A DNA stretch of 64,000 nucleotides from DASQJL01 sp036380835 (GCA_036380835.1 DASVDZ010000095.1:1-64000), one strand, 5' to 3'. Shown: positions 28,035 through 36,674, counted from the first letter of the stretch. A program made the numbers and translations. The notes: generated by a model from the sequence alone, not told the origin.

Positions 28035-28816
28035 CGCCGGTCGCCCCGGGCCGGGGGCGCTTCGCCCTTCACCTCGTCCTCCCACCGGCGCGCGTACTTG
28101 GTGAAGACGGAGAAGGCCGCGAGCATGCAGAGCACGATTCCGTGGCGCCCGTATCGGAACCCTCCCTCGAGGACGTACATCCGGAGGAACCGGAGCCAGG
28201 GGCGGAAAAGGAGGCGGGGCGCGGAGGCCCGGATCCCGCGCGCCTTCAGGTCGGCCGCAGACCATCGCGTGTAGCGCCCGAACTTCTCGAAGTACCGGTC
28301 GAGGTCGCGGTAGGTGTCGTGGAGGAGCCGCTCGCGCAGCGTCCCGACGCGCCCTCCCTCGATCCGGATCTCGGCGTGGACGTGGAGCGGCTCGTACGCC
28401 CCCTTCGTGCGGTCGAAGAGCCGGAGGACGCGGTCGCGCTGCCAGCCCGCGGCGGCGATCGGGCGGCCGAGGAAGTGGTTCGCGCGGTAGATCCAATAGC
28501 CGTCGAGGCGCGCGGGATCGTCGAGCACCCGCTCGATCTCCGCGCGGAGCGCCGGGGTCACCCGCTCGTCGGCATCGACGATCAGCGTCCAGCGGTGCGT
28601 GAGGCGAGGGAGGGCCCAGTTCTTCTGGGCGGCCGAGTTCACGTACTCGTGCTCGATCACCCGATCGGCGATCCCGCGCGCCGCGTCGAGCGTGCCGTCG
28701 ACGCTTCCCGAGTCGACCACCACGACCTCGTCGGCCCAGCGCACCGACTCGAGGCAGGCGCGGATGTTCGCGATCTCGTTCTTCGCGGGAACGAGGACGC
28801 TCAGCCGCTCGCGCAT
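28031..28816 (-). CDS. Glycosyltransferase family 2 protein, WaaE/KdtX-like
   Basis: 261 residues. The GT-A nucleotide-sugar site is seen in VLVPAKNEIANIRACLESV, ADEVVVVDSGSVDGT and the DAD motif in LIVDADERVTP. The second half contains a hydrophobic amphipathic region and RYTRWSAADLKARG, as in LPS-core beta-1,4-glucosyltransferase WaaE/KdtX proteins. The ATG at 28816 overlaps the preceding GT9 gene by 16 bases. Sits among heptosyltransferase genes, consistent with LPS inner-core decoration. Confidence 0.85.
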   Translation of the reverse strand: MRERLSVLVPAKNEIANIRACLESVRWADEVVVVDSGSVDGTLDAARGIADRVIEHEYVNSAAQKNWALPRLTHRWTLIVDADERVTPALRAEIERVLDDPARLDGYWIYRANHFLGRPIAAAGWQRDRVLRLFDRTKGAYEPLHVHAEIRIEGGRVGTLRERLLHDTYRDLDRYFEKFGRYTRWSAADLKARGIRASAPRLLFRPWLRFLRMYVLEGGFRYGRHGIVLCMLAAFSVFTKYARRWEDEVKGEAPPARGDRR

Positions 28817-29931
28817 CGAGCCTCCTGGAGCGCCGCGCGGGCGCCTCCGGCGCCGGGGGCCGCCCGCGCTCCGGCCGCGTCGAGGCACGCGCGCGCCGCG
28901 GCCGAGACGCGCTCGACCCCCACGTCCCGCATGCATCGGAGGAAGCGGTCGCCGGGAAGCGGGCAGCGGTTCGCGTTGCAGTGGAGGCAGTCGAGACCGT
29001 CGGCTTGGAGCGCGGTGTGGGGACCGGCCGGCGGATGCCAGGTCGCGGGATGGGTCGGTCCGAAGATCGTCACGGTCGGCACGCCGAGCGCGACGGCGAC
29101 GTGCTTCGGCCCCGAATCGTTGCACACGAGGAGGGCGCAGCGCGCGAGGAGGGCGCCCAGCTCCTGCCAGCCGGTCTTGGGCGCGAGGAGGGACGGCGCG
29201 CTCATCCGCTCCCGACAGGAGCGGGCCAGCGCCTCCTCGCCGGGGCCCCAGAGCCAGACGATCGTCGCGTCGCCGGCCAGCCGCTCCATCGCCTCGACGA
29301 AGCGCTCGGCCGGCCACGTCTTCGCGGGCCACGATCCTGCCGGGAGACAGGCGACGAGCGGCTTCGACCGATCGCGAGGCGTCGAGGGATCGTCGAGCCA
29401 CTTCGCCAGGCGCCCCGCCGCCTCCGGAGAGACCCGGAACCGGAGCGCCGTGTCGCCGGCCGGGAGCCCCGCCGCGCGCACCTGATCGAGCGCCGCCTCC
29501 GGCGCGTAGCGAAGCGCGGGGCGGCCGCCCGGCCCGAGCGGCTCGCGCGGCACGCGGATCGTGTAGGCGCGCCGGCGGCCCGCGATGTCGTAGCCGATCC
29601 GGACCGGAGCGCGCGTCAGGCCCGTCATCCACGCGCTCCGCGGGTTCGAGACCATGTCGAACACGACGTCGTAGCCGCCCCGCGCGAGCCTCGCGTAGAG
29701 CGCCGCGGAGGAGAGGAGGGAGCGGCGATCGAACTCGATCACCCGATCGACGTCGGGGTTCCCCTCGAGGAGCGCGCCCAGGCCGCGCGCGGCCAGCACG
29801 TCGATCCGCGCGCCGGGAGACCCGGAGCGGATCGCGGCGAGCGCGGGCGTCGTGAGGAGCAGGTCGCCGCCGGCGCGGTGGCGGATGACGAGGATCGTCC
29901 GCGCGCCGGCGATCGGTTCACGCGCTCGCAC
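28801..29931 (-). CDS. Glycosyltransferase family 9 (heptosyltransferase-type)
   Basis: 376 residues, GTG start. ADP-heptose:LPS heptosyltransferase fold: ILVIRHRAGGDLLLTTPAL at the N-terminus, LPAGSWPAKTWPAERF for the central donor region, and CNDSGPKHVAVALGVPTVTI with IFGPTHPATW in the C-domain. A Cys cluster follows (GLDCLHCNANRCPLPGDRF, then RCM), common in GT9 proteins. It overlaps the second GT9 gene by 14 bases. With hldE genes two steps upstream, it probably adds heptose to the LPS inner core. Confidence 0.88.
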   Translation of the reverse strand: MRAREPIAGARTILVIRHRAGGDLLLTTPALAAIRSGSPGARIDVLAARGLGALLEGNPDVDRVIEFDRRSLLSSAALYARLARGGYDVVFDMVSNPRSAWMTGLTRAPVRIGYDIAGRRRAYTIRVPREPLGPGGRPALRYAPEAALDQVRAAGLPAGDTALRFRVSPEAAGRLAKWLDDPSTPRDRSKPLVACLPAGSWPAKTWPAERFVEAMERLAGDATIVWLWGPGEEALARSCRERMSAPSLLAPKTGWQELGALLARCALLVCNDSGPKHVAVALGVPTVTIFGPTHPATWHPPAGPHTALQADGLDCLHCNANRCPLPGDRFLRCMRDVGVERVSAAARACLDAAGARAAPGAGGARAALQEARCASG

Positions 29932-30946
29932 GGTCGGCCCCCTTCCACGCGAGCGCGCGCGCCACCGCTCGCGCCGCGTCGGCCACCCCGATCCATTTGA
30001 GGCAGTCGAGGCGCGCGCACTCGTGGCGGTGGCAGGGGCGGCACCAGATCTCGCGGCAGAGGAGCTGGTGGCCCTCCGCGGCCCCGTACGGAAACCAGAT
30101 CTCGGGCACGGTCGGACCGAGGATCCCCACCGTGGGGACTCCCAGCGCCGGACCGGCGTGGAGCGGACTCCCGTCGTTGGTCACGAGCACGTCGAGCGCC
30201 GCCACCACCCCCCAGTACTCCCGGAGCGGGAGCGCCGGGATCTCGGGGATCCCCGCCCCCCGCGCGATCCGCCCCGCGAGCGCGCGCTCTCCCGGCCCGG
30301 CCAGCGCCACGCTCCGCGCCCCGAGCCTCGAAAGCGCTGGAACCAAAGCAGTGAACCTCTCTTCGAACCATCGTTTGGCGGGCCATCGATTCCCAACGTG
30401 GAGCCCCACCCGGGGGCCTCCCGAGGGAGCCGCCCGGTCGAGGATCTCGGTGCCGCGGCGCCGCTCCTCGGGCGTGAGGTGAAGCCGCGGGCGGCCGCCC
30501 TCGGCGTGGATGCCGACGGCCCGGAGCGCGAGGAGGTGGTGCTCGATCGCGGAGACCGGCTCGGCCACGGGCGGGGCGACGTGGGTGTAGAGACGGCGCC
30601 GCCCCCTCCGGGACGGCCCGAGGCGCACCGGGGCGCCGGTCCAGGCGAGGAGGAGCGCCGAGCGGGGATTGCCGTAGAGGTCGATCGCCCAATCGTACCG
30701 GGCGCCGCGGAGGCGCGCGAGGAGCCCCGGAGGGCCTGGGAGACCGGGCCAACGCGACCGCCGGTAGGTCCAGACCCGACCGATCCCCGGATGGTGCCGG
30801 ACGGCCTCGGCGGGCCCTTCCTCCGCCAGGTAGTCGATCGCCGCGTCCGGGAACCGCTCATGGAGCACGTCCACCACCGGGAGGGTGAGGATCACGTCGC
30901 CGATCTGGCGGATCCGCGACACGAGGATGCGCCGCGGCGGAGTCAC
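29918..30946 (-). CDS. Glycosyltransferase family 9 (heptosyltransferase-type)
   Basis: 342 residues, GTG start overlapping the hldE nucleotidyltransferase stop (GTGA). RILVSRIRQIGDVILTLPVV marks the N-domain, VGLHVGNRWPAKRWFEERF the central region and VTNDGSPLHAGPALGVPTVG the C-domain. A five-Cys segment (LLCREIWCRPCHRHECARLD, then C) lies near residue 310. It is a diverged paralogue of the next gene. Two GT9 enzymes in tandem suggest sequential heptose additions. Confidence 0.88.
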   Translation of the reverse strand: MTPPRRILVSRIRQIGDVILTLPVVDVLHERFPDAAIDYLAEEGPAEAVRHHPGIGRVWTYRRSRWPGLPGPPGLLARLRGARYDWAIDLYGNPRSALLLAWTGAPVRLGPSRRGRRRLYTHVAPPVAEPVSAIEHHLLALRAVGIHAEGGRPRLHLTPEERRRGTEILDRAAPSGGPRVGLHVGNRWPAKRWFEERFTALVPALSRLGARSVALAGPGERALAGRIARGAGIPEIPALPLREYWGVVAALDVLVTNDGSPLHAGPALGVPTVGILGPTVPEIWFPYGAAEGHQLLCREIWCRPCHRHECARLDCLKWIGVADAARAVARALAWKGADRASA

Positions 30947-31473
30947 CCGCCGGGCTCCCGCCTCCCGGATCCGGAGGCCGCCTTCTTCGGGCCCGCCTCG
31001 GCGCGCCGGATGAGATCGCTCGAGGCGTGGCGTTTCGGATCGCCGACGATCAGGGTCCGGACGCCCAGCTCGGCGGCGACCGCGCGCTCGGGCACCGTCT
31101 CGACGGTGTAGTCGGTCCCCTTCGCGTGCGCCTCCGGACGAATCCTGCGCAGCACGCGCTCGACCGTATCCTCCTCGAACCAGGTGGCCCAGTCGACGCA
31201 GGCGAGCGCCGCCACGATCTCGAGCCGCTCGGCGAGCGGAACGACCGGGCGCCCCGCTCCCTTGAGCCGCCGGGCGCTCGCGTCGGAATTGAGCGCGACG
31301 ACCAGCCGGCGCCCGGCGGCGCGGGCGGCCTCGAGGTATCGCACGTGCCCGACGTGGAGGAGGTCGAAGAGGCCGTTCGCGAGCACGAGCCCCCCGCGCT
31401 CCTCGGGATGGGCGTCGAGGAACGACGCGAGCTCGTCCAACGCCACGACCTTCACCGGGTCGGGCGACGTCAT
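30943..31473 (-). CDS. D-glycero-beta-D-manno-heptose 1-phosphate adenylyltransferase (HldE C-domain type)
   Basis: 176 residues, a separate cytidylyltransferase-fold protein. LANGLFDLLHVGHVRYLEAA holds the conserved nucleotidyltransferase HVGH signature near residue 40, and GTDYTVETVPE is typical of RfaE2/HldE. It makes ADP-heptose, the donor for GT9 enzymes. The ATG at 31473 overlaps the kinase stop (ATGA). In E. coli the two activities are fused as HldE, but here they are two genes, as in organisms with HldA/HldC or RfaE1/RfaE2. Confidence 0.88.
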   Translation of the reverse strand: MTSPDPVKVVALDELASFLDAHPEERGGLVLANGLFDLLHVGHVRYLEAARAAGRRLVVALNSDASARRLKGAGRPVVPLAERLEIVAALACVDWATWFEEDTVERVLRRIRPEAHAKGTDYTVETVPERAVAAELGVRTLIVGDPKRHASSDLIRRAEAGPKKAASGSGRREPGG

Positions 31474-32504
31474 CGCGCCCTCGGCACGGGGTGCGCCTCG
31501 ATCGCGGCCATGAGCTCCTCCGCGTCGACGGTCGCGGTCCCCCGCTTCATCACCACGACCGAAGCCGCGAACGTGGCCAGGATCGCCGCCTCGAGCTGCG
31601 TCGCGCCGGCGGCCAGCGCGAGCGCCGCCGCGGCCGAGACCGCGTCCCCCGCCCCCGTCACGTCGGCCACGTCCGAGCTCCCGACGATCGGGAGCCGGAG
31701 CGTGCGGGCGTTCCGCCCGAAGAGCATCATGCCGTCGCTCCCTCTCGTGATCCAGACGCCTTCGGCCGCCGCGGCCCGCCGAAGCGAGTCCCCCGCGCGC
31801 CTGAGCGCCGATCGATCGAGCGACGGGAGGTGGAACGCCTCGGCCACCTCGTGCTCGTTCGGGGTGAGGAGGGTCGCGCCTCGGTAGGAGCGGAGCGCGT
31901 AGCGCGAGTCGACGACCACCGGCGTCCCGGCGCGACGCGCGACCGCGAGGGCCGCCCGGCGGACCGCGGGCCCGAGCACGCCGTAGCCGTAGTCGGAGAG
32001 GAGGACCGCGTCGGCCCCGCGGATCGCGCGCGCCGCGGCGCGGACCAGGAGCCGCTCCGCCGCGGCCGGGAGCGGCGACCGGTGGCCGCGGTCGAGCCGA
32101 ACGATCTGCTGGCGCGAGGCGTGCCTCGAGCCGGCGAGGATCCGGGTCTTCACGATGGTCTCCATGGCGCGGTCCCGGGCGATCCACCGCGATTCGATCC
32201 CGCGCGCCCGAAGCGCGCGGGCGAGGTCCAATCCGGGCGGATCGGCGCCGATCCGCCCCACGAGGCGCGCGCGACCGCCCAGCGACCGCACGTTCATCGC
32301 CGCGTTCGCGGCGCCACCGGGAACGCGCCGCTCCTCCTCGAAGTCGAGGATCAGGACCGGCGCCTCCCGCGAGATCCGCGACGACCGCCCGACCCAGTAG
32401 CGGTCGAGCACCAGATCGCCGACGACCGCGACCGAACGGCGCCGGATCGACGCCGCGACCTCGAGGAGCCGCTCCCGGTCGGGGGCCTTCGGCGCCGCGG
32501 TCAC
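31470..32504 (-). CDS. D-glycero-beta-D-manno-heptose-7-phosphate kinase (PfkB family)
   Basis: 344 residues from the GTG at 32504, which overlaps the dxr stop (GTGA). PfkB-type sugar kinase: VVGDLVLDRYWVGRSSRISR at the N-terminus, VPGGAANAAMNVRSLGG, and the catalytic DVTGAGDAVSAAAALAL near residue 300. The early WVGRSSRISREAPV matches RfaE1/HldE kinases. It phosphorylates heptose-7-phosphate at C1 for ADP-heptose synthesis. GmhA and GmhB are not in the window. Confidence 0.9.
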   Translation of the reverse strand: MTAAPKAPDRERLLEVAASIRRRSVAVVGDLVLDRYWVGRSSRISREAPVLILDFEEERRVPGGAANAAMNVRSLGGRARLVGRIGADPPGLDLARALRARGIESRWIARDRAMETIVKTRILAGSRHASRQQIVRLDRGHRSPLPAAAERLLVRAAARAIRGADAVLLSDYGYGVLGPAVRRAALAVARRAGTPVVVDSRYALRSYRGATLLTPNEHEVAEAFHLPSLDRSALRRAGDSLRRAAAAEGVWITRGSDGMMLFGRNARTLRLPIVGSSDVADVTGAGDAVSAAAALALAAGATQLEAAILATFAASVVVMKRGTATVDAEELMAAIEAHPVPRAR

Positions 32505-33655
32505 GCGCGCCCCCGCGCCGCCGCCGCCTCGTTCAGGCGCGCCCGCGCCCACCGGTCAGCCACCGCGATCGTCTCGAGCGTGACCGGATCCCCTTCCCGG
32601 TGCGCGTCGAGCACCTCGGCTACCAGCGGCATCAACTGGCCGAACCGGATGCGGCGCGCGAGGAAGAGGCGGACCGCCTCCTCGTCCGCGGCGTTCAGCA
32701 CCGCGGGCGCCAGGCCCCCGGCCTTCATCGCGCGGCGCGCGAGCGCGAGGCCCGGCGAGCGGCTCGGGTCGACCGGCTCGAACGTCAGCGCCCCCAGCGA
32801 GGCCAGGTCGAGCCGGGGGAGCGACGACTCCCAGCGCTCCGGATAGCTGAGGGCGTAGAGGAGCGGGAGGCGCATGTCGGGACGGGAGAGCTGCGCGACG
32901 ACCGAGCCGTCGACGAACTCGACGAGGGCGTGGACGATCGACTGCGGATGGATGACGACCTCGAGCTGCTCGGGCCGAAGACCGAAGAGCCAGCGCGCCT
33001 CGAGCACCTCGAACCCCTTGTTCATCAGCGTCGCGGAGTCGACGGTGATCCGTTCCCCCATCGACCAGGTCGGGTGGCGGAGCACGTCCTCCGGGGTCAC
33101 GTCGTCGAGCGTCGCCGGGTCGCGCCTCAGGAAGGGCCCGCCCGAGGCGGTGAGCGTGACGCGGCGGATCCCGTCGGGATGGCGCCGATCGAGCACCTGG
33201 TGGAGGCCGCTGTGCTCCGAGTCGACCGGGAGCACCGCGCCGCCGTGCGCGGCCGCGAGGCCGGCCAAGAGCTCCCCGGCCAGGACCACCGACTCCTTGT
33301 TCGCGAGGGCGACGCGCTTCCCCGCCCTCAGCGCGGCGACCGTGGCCGGGAGGCCGAGGCTCCCGACGAGGGCGTTCACGACGACGTCGGCGCCGGCGCC
33401 GGAGGCGAGCCGGACCAGCGCGTCCGGCCCCTCCAGCACCTCGCCGTCGAACGCGGCGCGGGCCCGCGCCGCCGCCGCGGGGTCGGCGAGCGCGATCCGG
33501 CGCACGCCGAACTCGCGGGCGGCGGCCACGACGCCGGCATCGTTCTTCCCCGCCGCGAGCGACTCGAGGCGGAGCCGGTCGGGGAACTCTCGCGCGAGCG
33601 CGAGCGCGGCCGATCCGATCGAGCCGGTGGCGCCCAGGAGCGAGATCCGAATCAT
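32501..33655 (-). CDS. dxr: 1-deoxy-D-xylulose 5-phosphate reductoisomerase
   Basis: 384 residues. I chose the ATG at 33655, giving MIRISLLGATGSIG at the N-terminus as in other DXR proteins; an ATG four codons upstream (33667) also has a plausible SD. It makes methylerythritol phosphate, the committed step of the MEP isoprenoid pathway. NADPH site GATGSIG, ALANKESVVLAGELL, metal/substrate site PVDSEHSGLHQ, and ASGGPF are present. It follows cdsA and uppS, which use isoprenoid and phospholipid precursors. Confidence 0.95.
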   Translation of the reverse strand: MIRISLLGATGSIGSAALALAREFPDRLRLESLAAGKNDAGVVAAAREFGVRRIALADPAAAARARAAFDGEVLEGPDALVRLASGAGADVVVNALVGSLGLPATVAALRAGKRVALANKESVVLAGELLAGLAAAHGGAVLPVDSEHSGLHQVLDRRHPDGIRRVTLTASGGPFLRRDPATLDDVTPEDVLRHPTWSMGERITVDSATLMNKGFEVLEARWLFGLRPEQLEVVIHPQSIVHALVEFVDGSVVAQLSRPDMRLPLLYALSYPERWESSLPRLDLASLGALTFEPVDPSRSPGLALARRAMKAGGLAPAVLNAADEEAVRLFLARRIRFGQLMPLVAEVLDAHREGDPVTLETIAVADRWARARLNEAAAARGRA

Positions 33656-33674
33656 GCCCACCCTCATCGCGCGC

Positions 33675-34592
33675 TCACCGCCCGGCGACCTGGAAGAGGA
33701 GGAAGTAGTAGACGATCGGAGCGGCGAACAGGATGCTGTCGAAGCGGTCGAGCACGCCGCCATGACCCGGGATGAGGCGCGAGGCGTCCTTGGCGTCCGC
33801 GTCGCGCTTCAGGAGCGACTCCACGAGGTCCCCCAGTTGGCCGAAGACGCCGACCAGGAGGCCGAGCGCCGCCGCGTCGAACGCCGTCAGATAGCGGGCG
33901 AACCAAGCGCGCGCGAGGAACGCCGCGAGCACGGCGCCGGCGAGCCCGGCGACGGCCCCTTCCACGGACTTCTGCGGGCTCACCTCCGGCATGAGCCGGT
34001 GACGCCCCCAGGCGAGCCCGCAGGCGTACGCGGCCGTGTCGCACGTCCAGGCGATGAAGAAAGGGAGGAGCGCGTAGGACATCCCGCGCGAGTACGCCTC
34101 GTGGCGCGGCATCGGCAGCTCGCGGAGAAGTCCCACGTGGCTCCCGAGCCAGCCGACGTAGAGGACGCCGAGCAGCGTCGAGGCGATGTTCGCTACGGCC
34201 TGTTTCCCCGCGCCGCGCCGGAGCTCGGCGAGGAGCACCGCGCCGATCAGCACGGTCAGGAAACCGCCGAGATGCCACTCCTCCACGCGGCCCGTCCGAA
34301 ATCGGAGGTATCCCGCCACCGGGAGGAGGAGCACCGCGAAGGTCCCCGACTTCCAGTGCGGGCGAAGCCCCTTCGATTCCATCATCGCGTAGAACTCCCT
34401 GAGGGCGAGCCCGACCATCAGCACGGTGAAGAGGAGCCAGACGACGCCCCCCACCTTGGCCATGAGGACGAGGAGCGGCAGGAAGACCACCGCGCTCCCG
34501 ATCCGAAACGGGAGCGACGCGTCACCCCTCGCGCGTCCGCCCTTCCCGTCAGCTCGTGCGGCCGAAACGTCGGCTTCGGTTCTGGAAGTCAT
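33675..34592 (-). CDS. cdsA: Phosphatidate cytidylyltransferase
   Basis: 305 residues, integral membrane enzyme making CDP-diacylglycerol. The CDP-DAG synthase signature is complete near the C-terminus: SLLKRDADAKD followed by SRLIPGHGGVLDRFDS. About eight hydrophobic segments are visible. The ATG at 34592 lies 44 bases inside uppS, an unusually long overlap, and the first 28 residues are polar. Classic neighbour of uppS and dxr. Confidence 0.95.
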   Translation of the reverse strand: MTSRTEADVSAARADGKGGRARGDASLPFRIGSAVVFLPLLVLMAKVGGVVWLLFTVLMVGLALREFYAMMESKGLRPHWKSGTFAVLLLPVAGYLRFRTGRVEEWHLGGFLTVLIGAVLLAELRRGAGKQAVANIASTLLGVLYVGWLGSHVGLLRELPMPRHEAYSRGMSYALLPFFIAWTCDTAAYACGLAWGRHRLMPEVSPQKSVEGAVAGLAGAVLAAFLARAWFARYLTAFDAAALGLLVGVFGQLGDLVESLLKRDADAKDASRLIPGHGGVLDRFDSILFAAPIVYYFLLFQVAGR

Positions 34593-35295
34593 GGACCGCC
34601 TGGTAGAGGTGCTTGCGGCGGAAATCGGGCCAGAGCGTGTCCGTGACCCAGAACTCGGCGTACGCGAGCTGCCAGAGCATGAAGTTCGAGACGCGGAGCT
34701 CCCCGCTCGTCCGGATGAGGAGATCGGGATCGGGGAGCCCGTCCGTATCGAGCTGCTCCGCGAAGAGCGCCTCGTCGATCTTCGAGAGCGAGAGGTGTCG
34801 CTTGCGGTCCGCCTGGACGAGCCGCCGCGCGGCGTCGACGATCTCCGCGCGGCCCCCGTAGGAGAGGGCCAGCACGAGCGTGAGCCCGGTCGAGCCCGAC
34901 AGGTACTCCTTCGTCTCCTCGAGAATCGCGCGGCTCCGCTCCGGGAGGAGCTCGACGTGCCCGATCGTCCGGAGCCGGACGTTGTTCCGCTTGAGCTCGT
35001 CCCGCTCCTCTCGAAGCACCTGGTCGAGGATGCGCATGAGGCCCCGGACCTCGCGCGGCGTCCGTTCCCAGTTCTCGAGCGAGAAGGTGTAGAGCGTGAG
35101 CACCTGGGCCCCCAGCGCCACGCAGCCCTCGACCGATTCGCGTACCGCCCGGCGGCCGGCCTGATGCCCCATCAGGCGCGGCAGGCCGCGGCGCTGCGCC
35201 CACCTTCCGTTGCCGTCCATGATGATCGCGATGTGAGCGGGAACGGGTCGGCGCAGCACCTGCTCGAGGGTCGGGAACTCGGTGGGCACGCGCAT
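34549..35295 (-). CDS. uppS: Isoprenyl (undecaprenyl) diphosphate synthase
   Basis: 248 residues from the ATG at 35295 with GGTGA five bases upstream; a GTG at 35304 has no SD. cis-Prenyltransferase making the C55 carrier for peptidoglycan and LPS. IIMDGNGRWAQRRGLPR holds the catalytic Asp, TLYTFSLENWERTPRE and LIRTSGELRVSNFMLWQLAY are diagnostic. The start codon sits in a GGTGATCACC palindrome. Confidence 0.95.
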   Translation of the reverse strand: MRVPTEFPTLEQVLRRPVPAHIAIIMDGNGRWAQRRGLPRLMGHQAGRRAVRESVEGCVALGAQVLTLYTFSLENWERTPREVRGLMRILDQVLREERDELKRNNVRLRTIGHVELLPERSRAILEETKEYLSGSTGLTLVLALSYGGRAEIVDAARRLVQADRKRHLSLSKIDEALFAEQLDTDGLPDPDLLIRTSGELRVSNFMLWQLAYAEFWVTDTLWPDFRRKHLYQAVHDFQNRSRRFGRTS

Positions 35296-35347
35296 GGTGA
35301 TCACCGCGCGGTCGGGCGGAGCGGTCCGGAGCGCCGGCTTACCGGCG
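35296..35347 (-). promoter_or_regulatory. Structured uppS leader: hairpin plus palindromic ribosome site
   Basis: The uppS leader contains a six-pair hairpin CGCCGG-CTTA-CCGGCG (35332-35347). The ten-base palindrome GGTGATCACC (35296-35305) includes the SD and abuts the start codon. RNA folding here could limit access to the start. This is inference from sequence symmetry only. Confidence 0.4.
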
Positions 35348-35364
35348 GCCCGAGCGCGTATCGG

Positions 35365-35382
35365 ACCGCGACGCGTCGCGGT
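35365..35382. other. 18-bp perfect palindrome after frr
   Basis: ACCGCGACGCGTCGCGGT is exactly self-complementary over 18 bases and lies 10 bases after the frr stop. It might be a rho-independent-like stem without U-run, an RNA-processing site or an operator. There is no clear U-tract on either strand. Confidence 0.6.
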
Positions 35383-35391
35383 TCCAGGGCG

Positions 35392-35949
35392 TCAGACCTC
35401 CATGACCTCGGCCTGTTTCTTGTGAAACAGGTCGTCCAAGAGGGCGATGAACTTGTCGTGGAGCTTCTGGATCTCGGTCTGGGTCTTCTTGCTGTCGTCT
35501 TCCGAGATCTTGTGATCCCGCTCCAGCTTCTTGAGCTCGTCGTTGCTCTCCCGGCGGATCGTCCGGACGCGGACCCGCCCGTCCTCGATCATCTTGCCGA
35601 GCAGCTTGACGAGGTCCCGCCGCCGCTCCTCGGTGAGCGTGGGCAGCGTGAGCCGGATCACCGTTCCGTCGTCGACGGGATTGAGCCCCAGGTCCGACTT
35701 CTGGATCGCCTTCACGATCTCGGGCAGCGCCGCGCGCTCCCACGGCTGGATCACGAGGAGGCGGGTCTCGGGAGCGCTCACGCTCGCCACTTGGGTGAGC
35801 GGAACGTGGCTCCCGTAGTACTCGACGCGGATTCCGTCGAGGAGCGACGTGGTCGCCTTGTTGGTCCGCACCGTCGCGATCTCGTGGCGGATCGTCTCCA
35901 CCGCCTTCTTCATCCTCTCTTCCGCGTTCTTCACGTGCGCCGAGACCAT
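35392..35949 (-). CDS. frr: Ribosome recycling factor
   Basis: 185 residues, exact family length. Domain I helices are present with VRTNKATTSLLDGIRVEYYG near residue 28. RLTLPTLTEERRRDLVKLLG and RVRTIRRESNDELKKLERD mark the helical bundle. It splits post-termination ribosomes with EF-G. One base separates it from pyrH, the usual order. Confidence 0.97.
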   Translation of the reverse strand: MVSAHVKNAEERMKKAVETIRHEIATVRTNKATTSLLDGIRVEYYGSHVPLTQVASVSAPETRLLVIQPWERAALPEIVKAIQKSDLGLNPVDDGTVIRLTLPTLTEERRRDLVKLLGKMIEDGRVRVRTIRRESNDELKKLERDHKISEDDSKKTQTEIQKLHDKFIALLDDLFHKKQAEVMEV

Positions 35950-35950
35950 C

Positions 35951-36670
35951 CTAGACCTCCACGGCGACCCGCGTGCCGACCGTCTCGCCCCGAAGCGCCC
36001 GGACGAGGTTGCCCGGCACGGTGACGTTGAAGACGACGAGCGGGAGCCGATTGTCCATGCCCATGGTGAACGCCGTCCTGTCCATGACGGTGAGCCGGCG
36101 GTCGATCGCTTCGAGATAGCTCAGCGTATCGAAGCGCGTGGCGGCCGGGTTCTGCTTGGGGTCCTCCGTGAAGACGCCGTCGACCTTCGTCGCCTTGAGG
36201 AGCACGTCGGCCCCGATCTCGACGGCGCGGAGCACGGCGGCGGTGTCGGTCGTGAAGTAGGGGTGCCCCGTGCCCGCGGCCAGGATCACCACCCGCCCCT
36301 TCTCGAGGTGTCGCACGGCGCGCCGCCGGATGTACGGCTCCGCCAGGGACCGCATCTCGATGGCGGAGAGGACCCGGGTCGTGAGCCCGCGGTGCTCGAG
36401 CGCGTTCTGGAGCGCGAGGGCGTTGATCACCGTGCCGAGCATACCCATGCTGTCGGCGGTCGCGCGGTCGAGGGCCTCCCGGGTCGTGGCGGTGCCGCGG
36501 ATCAGGTTCCCGCCCCCGATCACGATTCCGATCTCGACGCCGCCCGCGGCGCCCTCGCCGATCTCGTCCGCGACCCGGCCCAGCGCGTCGGCGTCGATGC
36601 CGAATCGCGCCTCGCCGGCCAATACCTCCCCGCTCAGCTTGAGCAGGACGCGCCGCGACGCAGCCTCCAC
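35951..36670 (-). CDS. pyrH: UMP kinase
   Basis: 239 residues, GTG start four bases after tsf. Amino-acid-kinase fold: RVLLKLSGEVLAGE (N-terminal Lys), IVIGGGNLIRG, DSMGMLGTVINALALQNALE and AAGTGHPYFTTDTAAVLRA. Phosphorylates UMP to UDP for nucleotide and UDP-sugar pools. Position between tsf and frr is canonical. Confidence 0.97.
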   Translation of the reverse strand: MEAASRRVLLKLSGEVLAGEARFGIDADALGRVADEIGEGAAGGVEIGIVIGGGNLIRGTATTREALDRATADSMGMLGTVINALALQNALEHRGLTTRVLSAIEMRSLAEPYIRRRAVRHLEKGRVVILAAGTGHPYFTTDTAAVLRAVEIGADVLLKATKVDGVFTEDPKQNPAATRFDTLSYLEAIDRRLTVMDRTAFTMGMDNRLPLVVFNVTVPGNLVRALRGETVGTRVAVEV

Positions 36671-36674
36671 GGGG

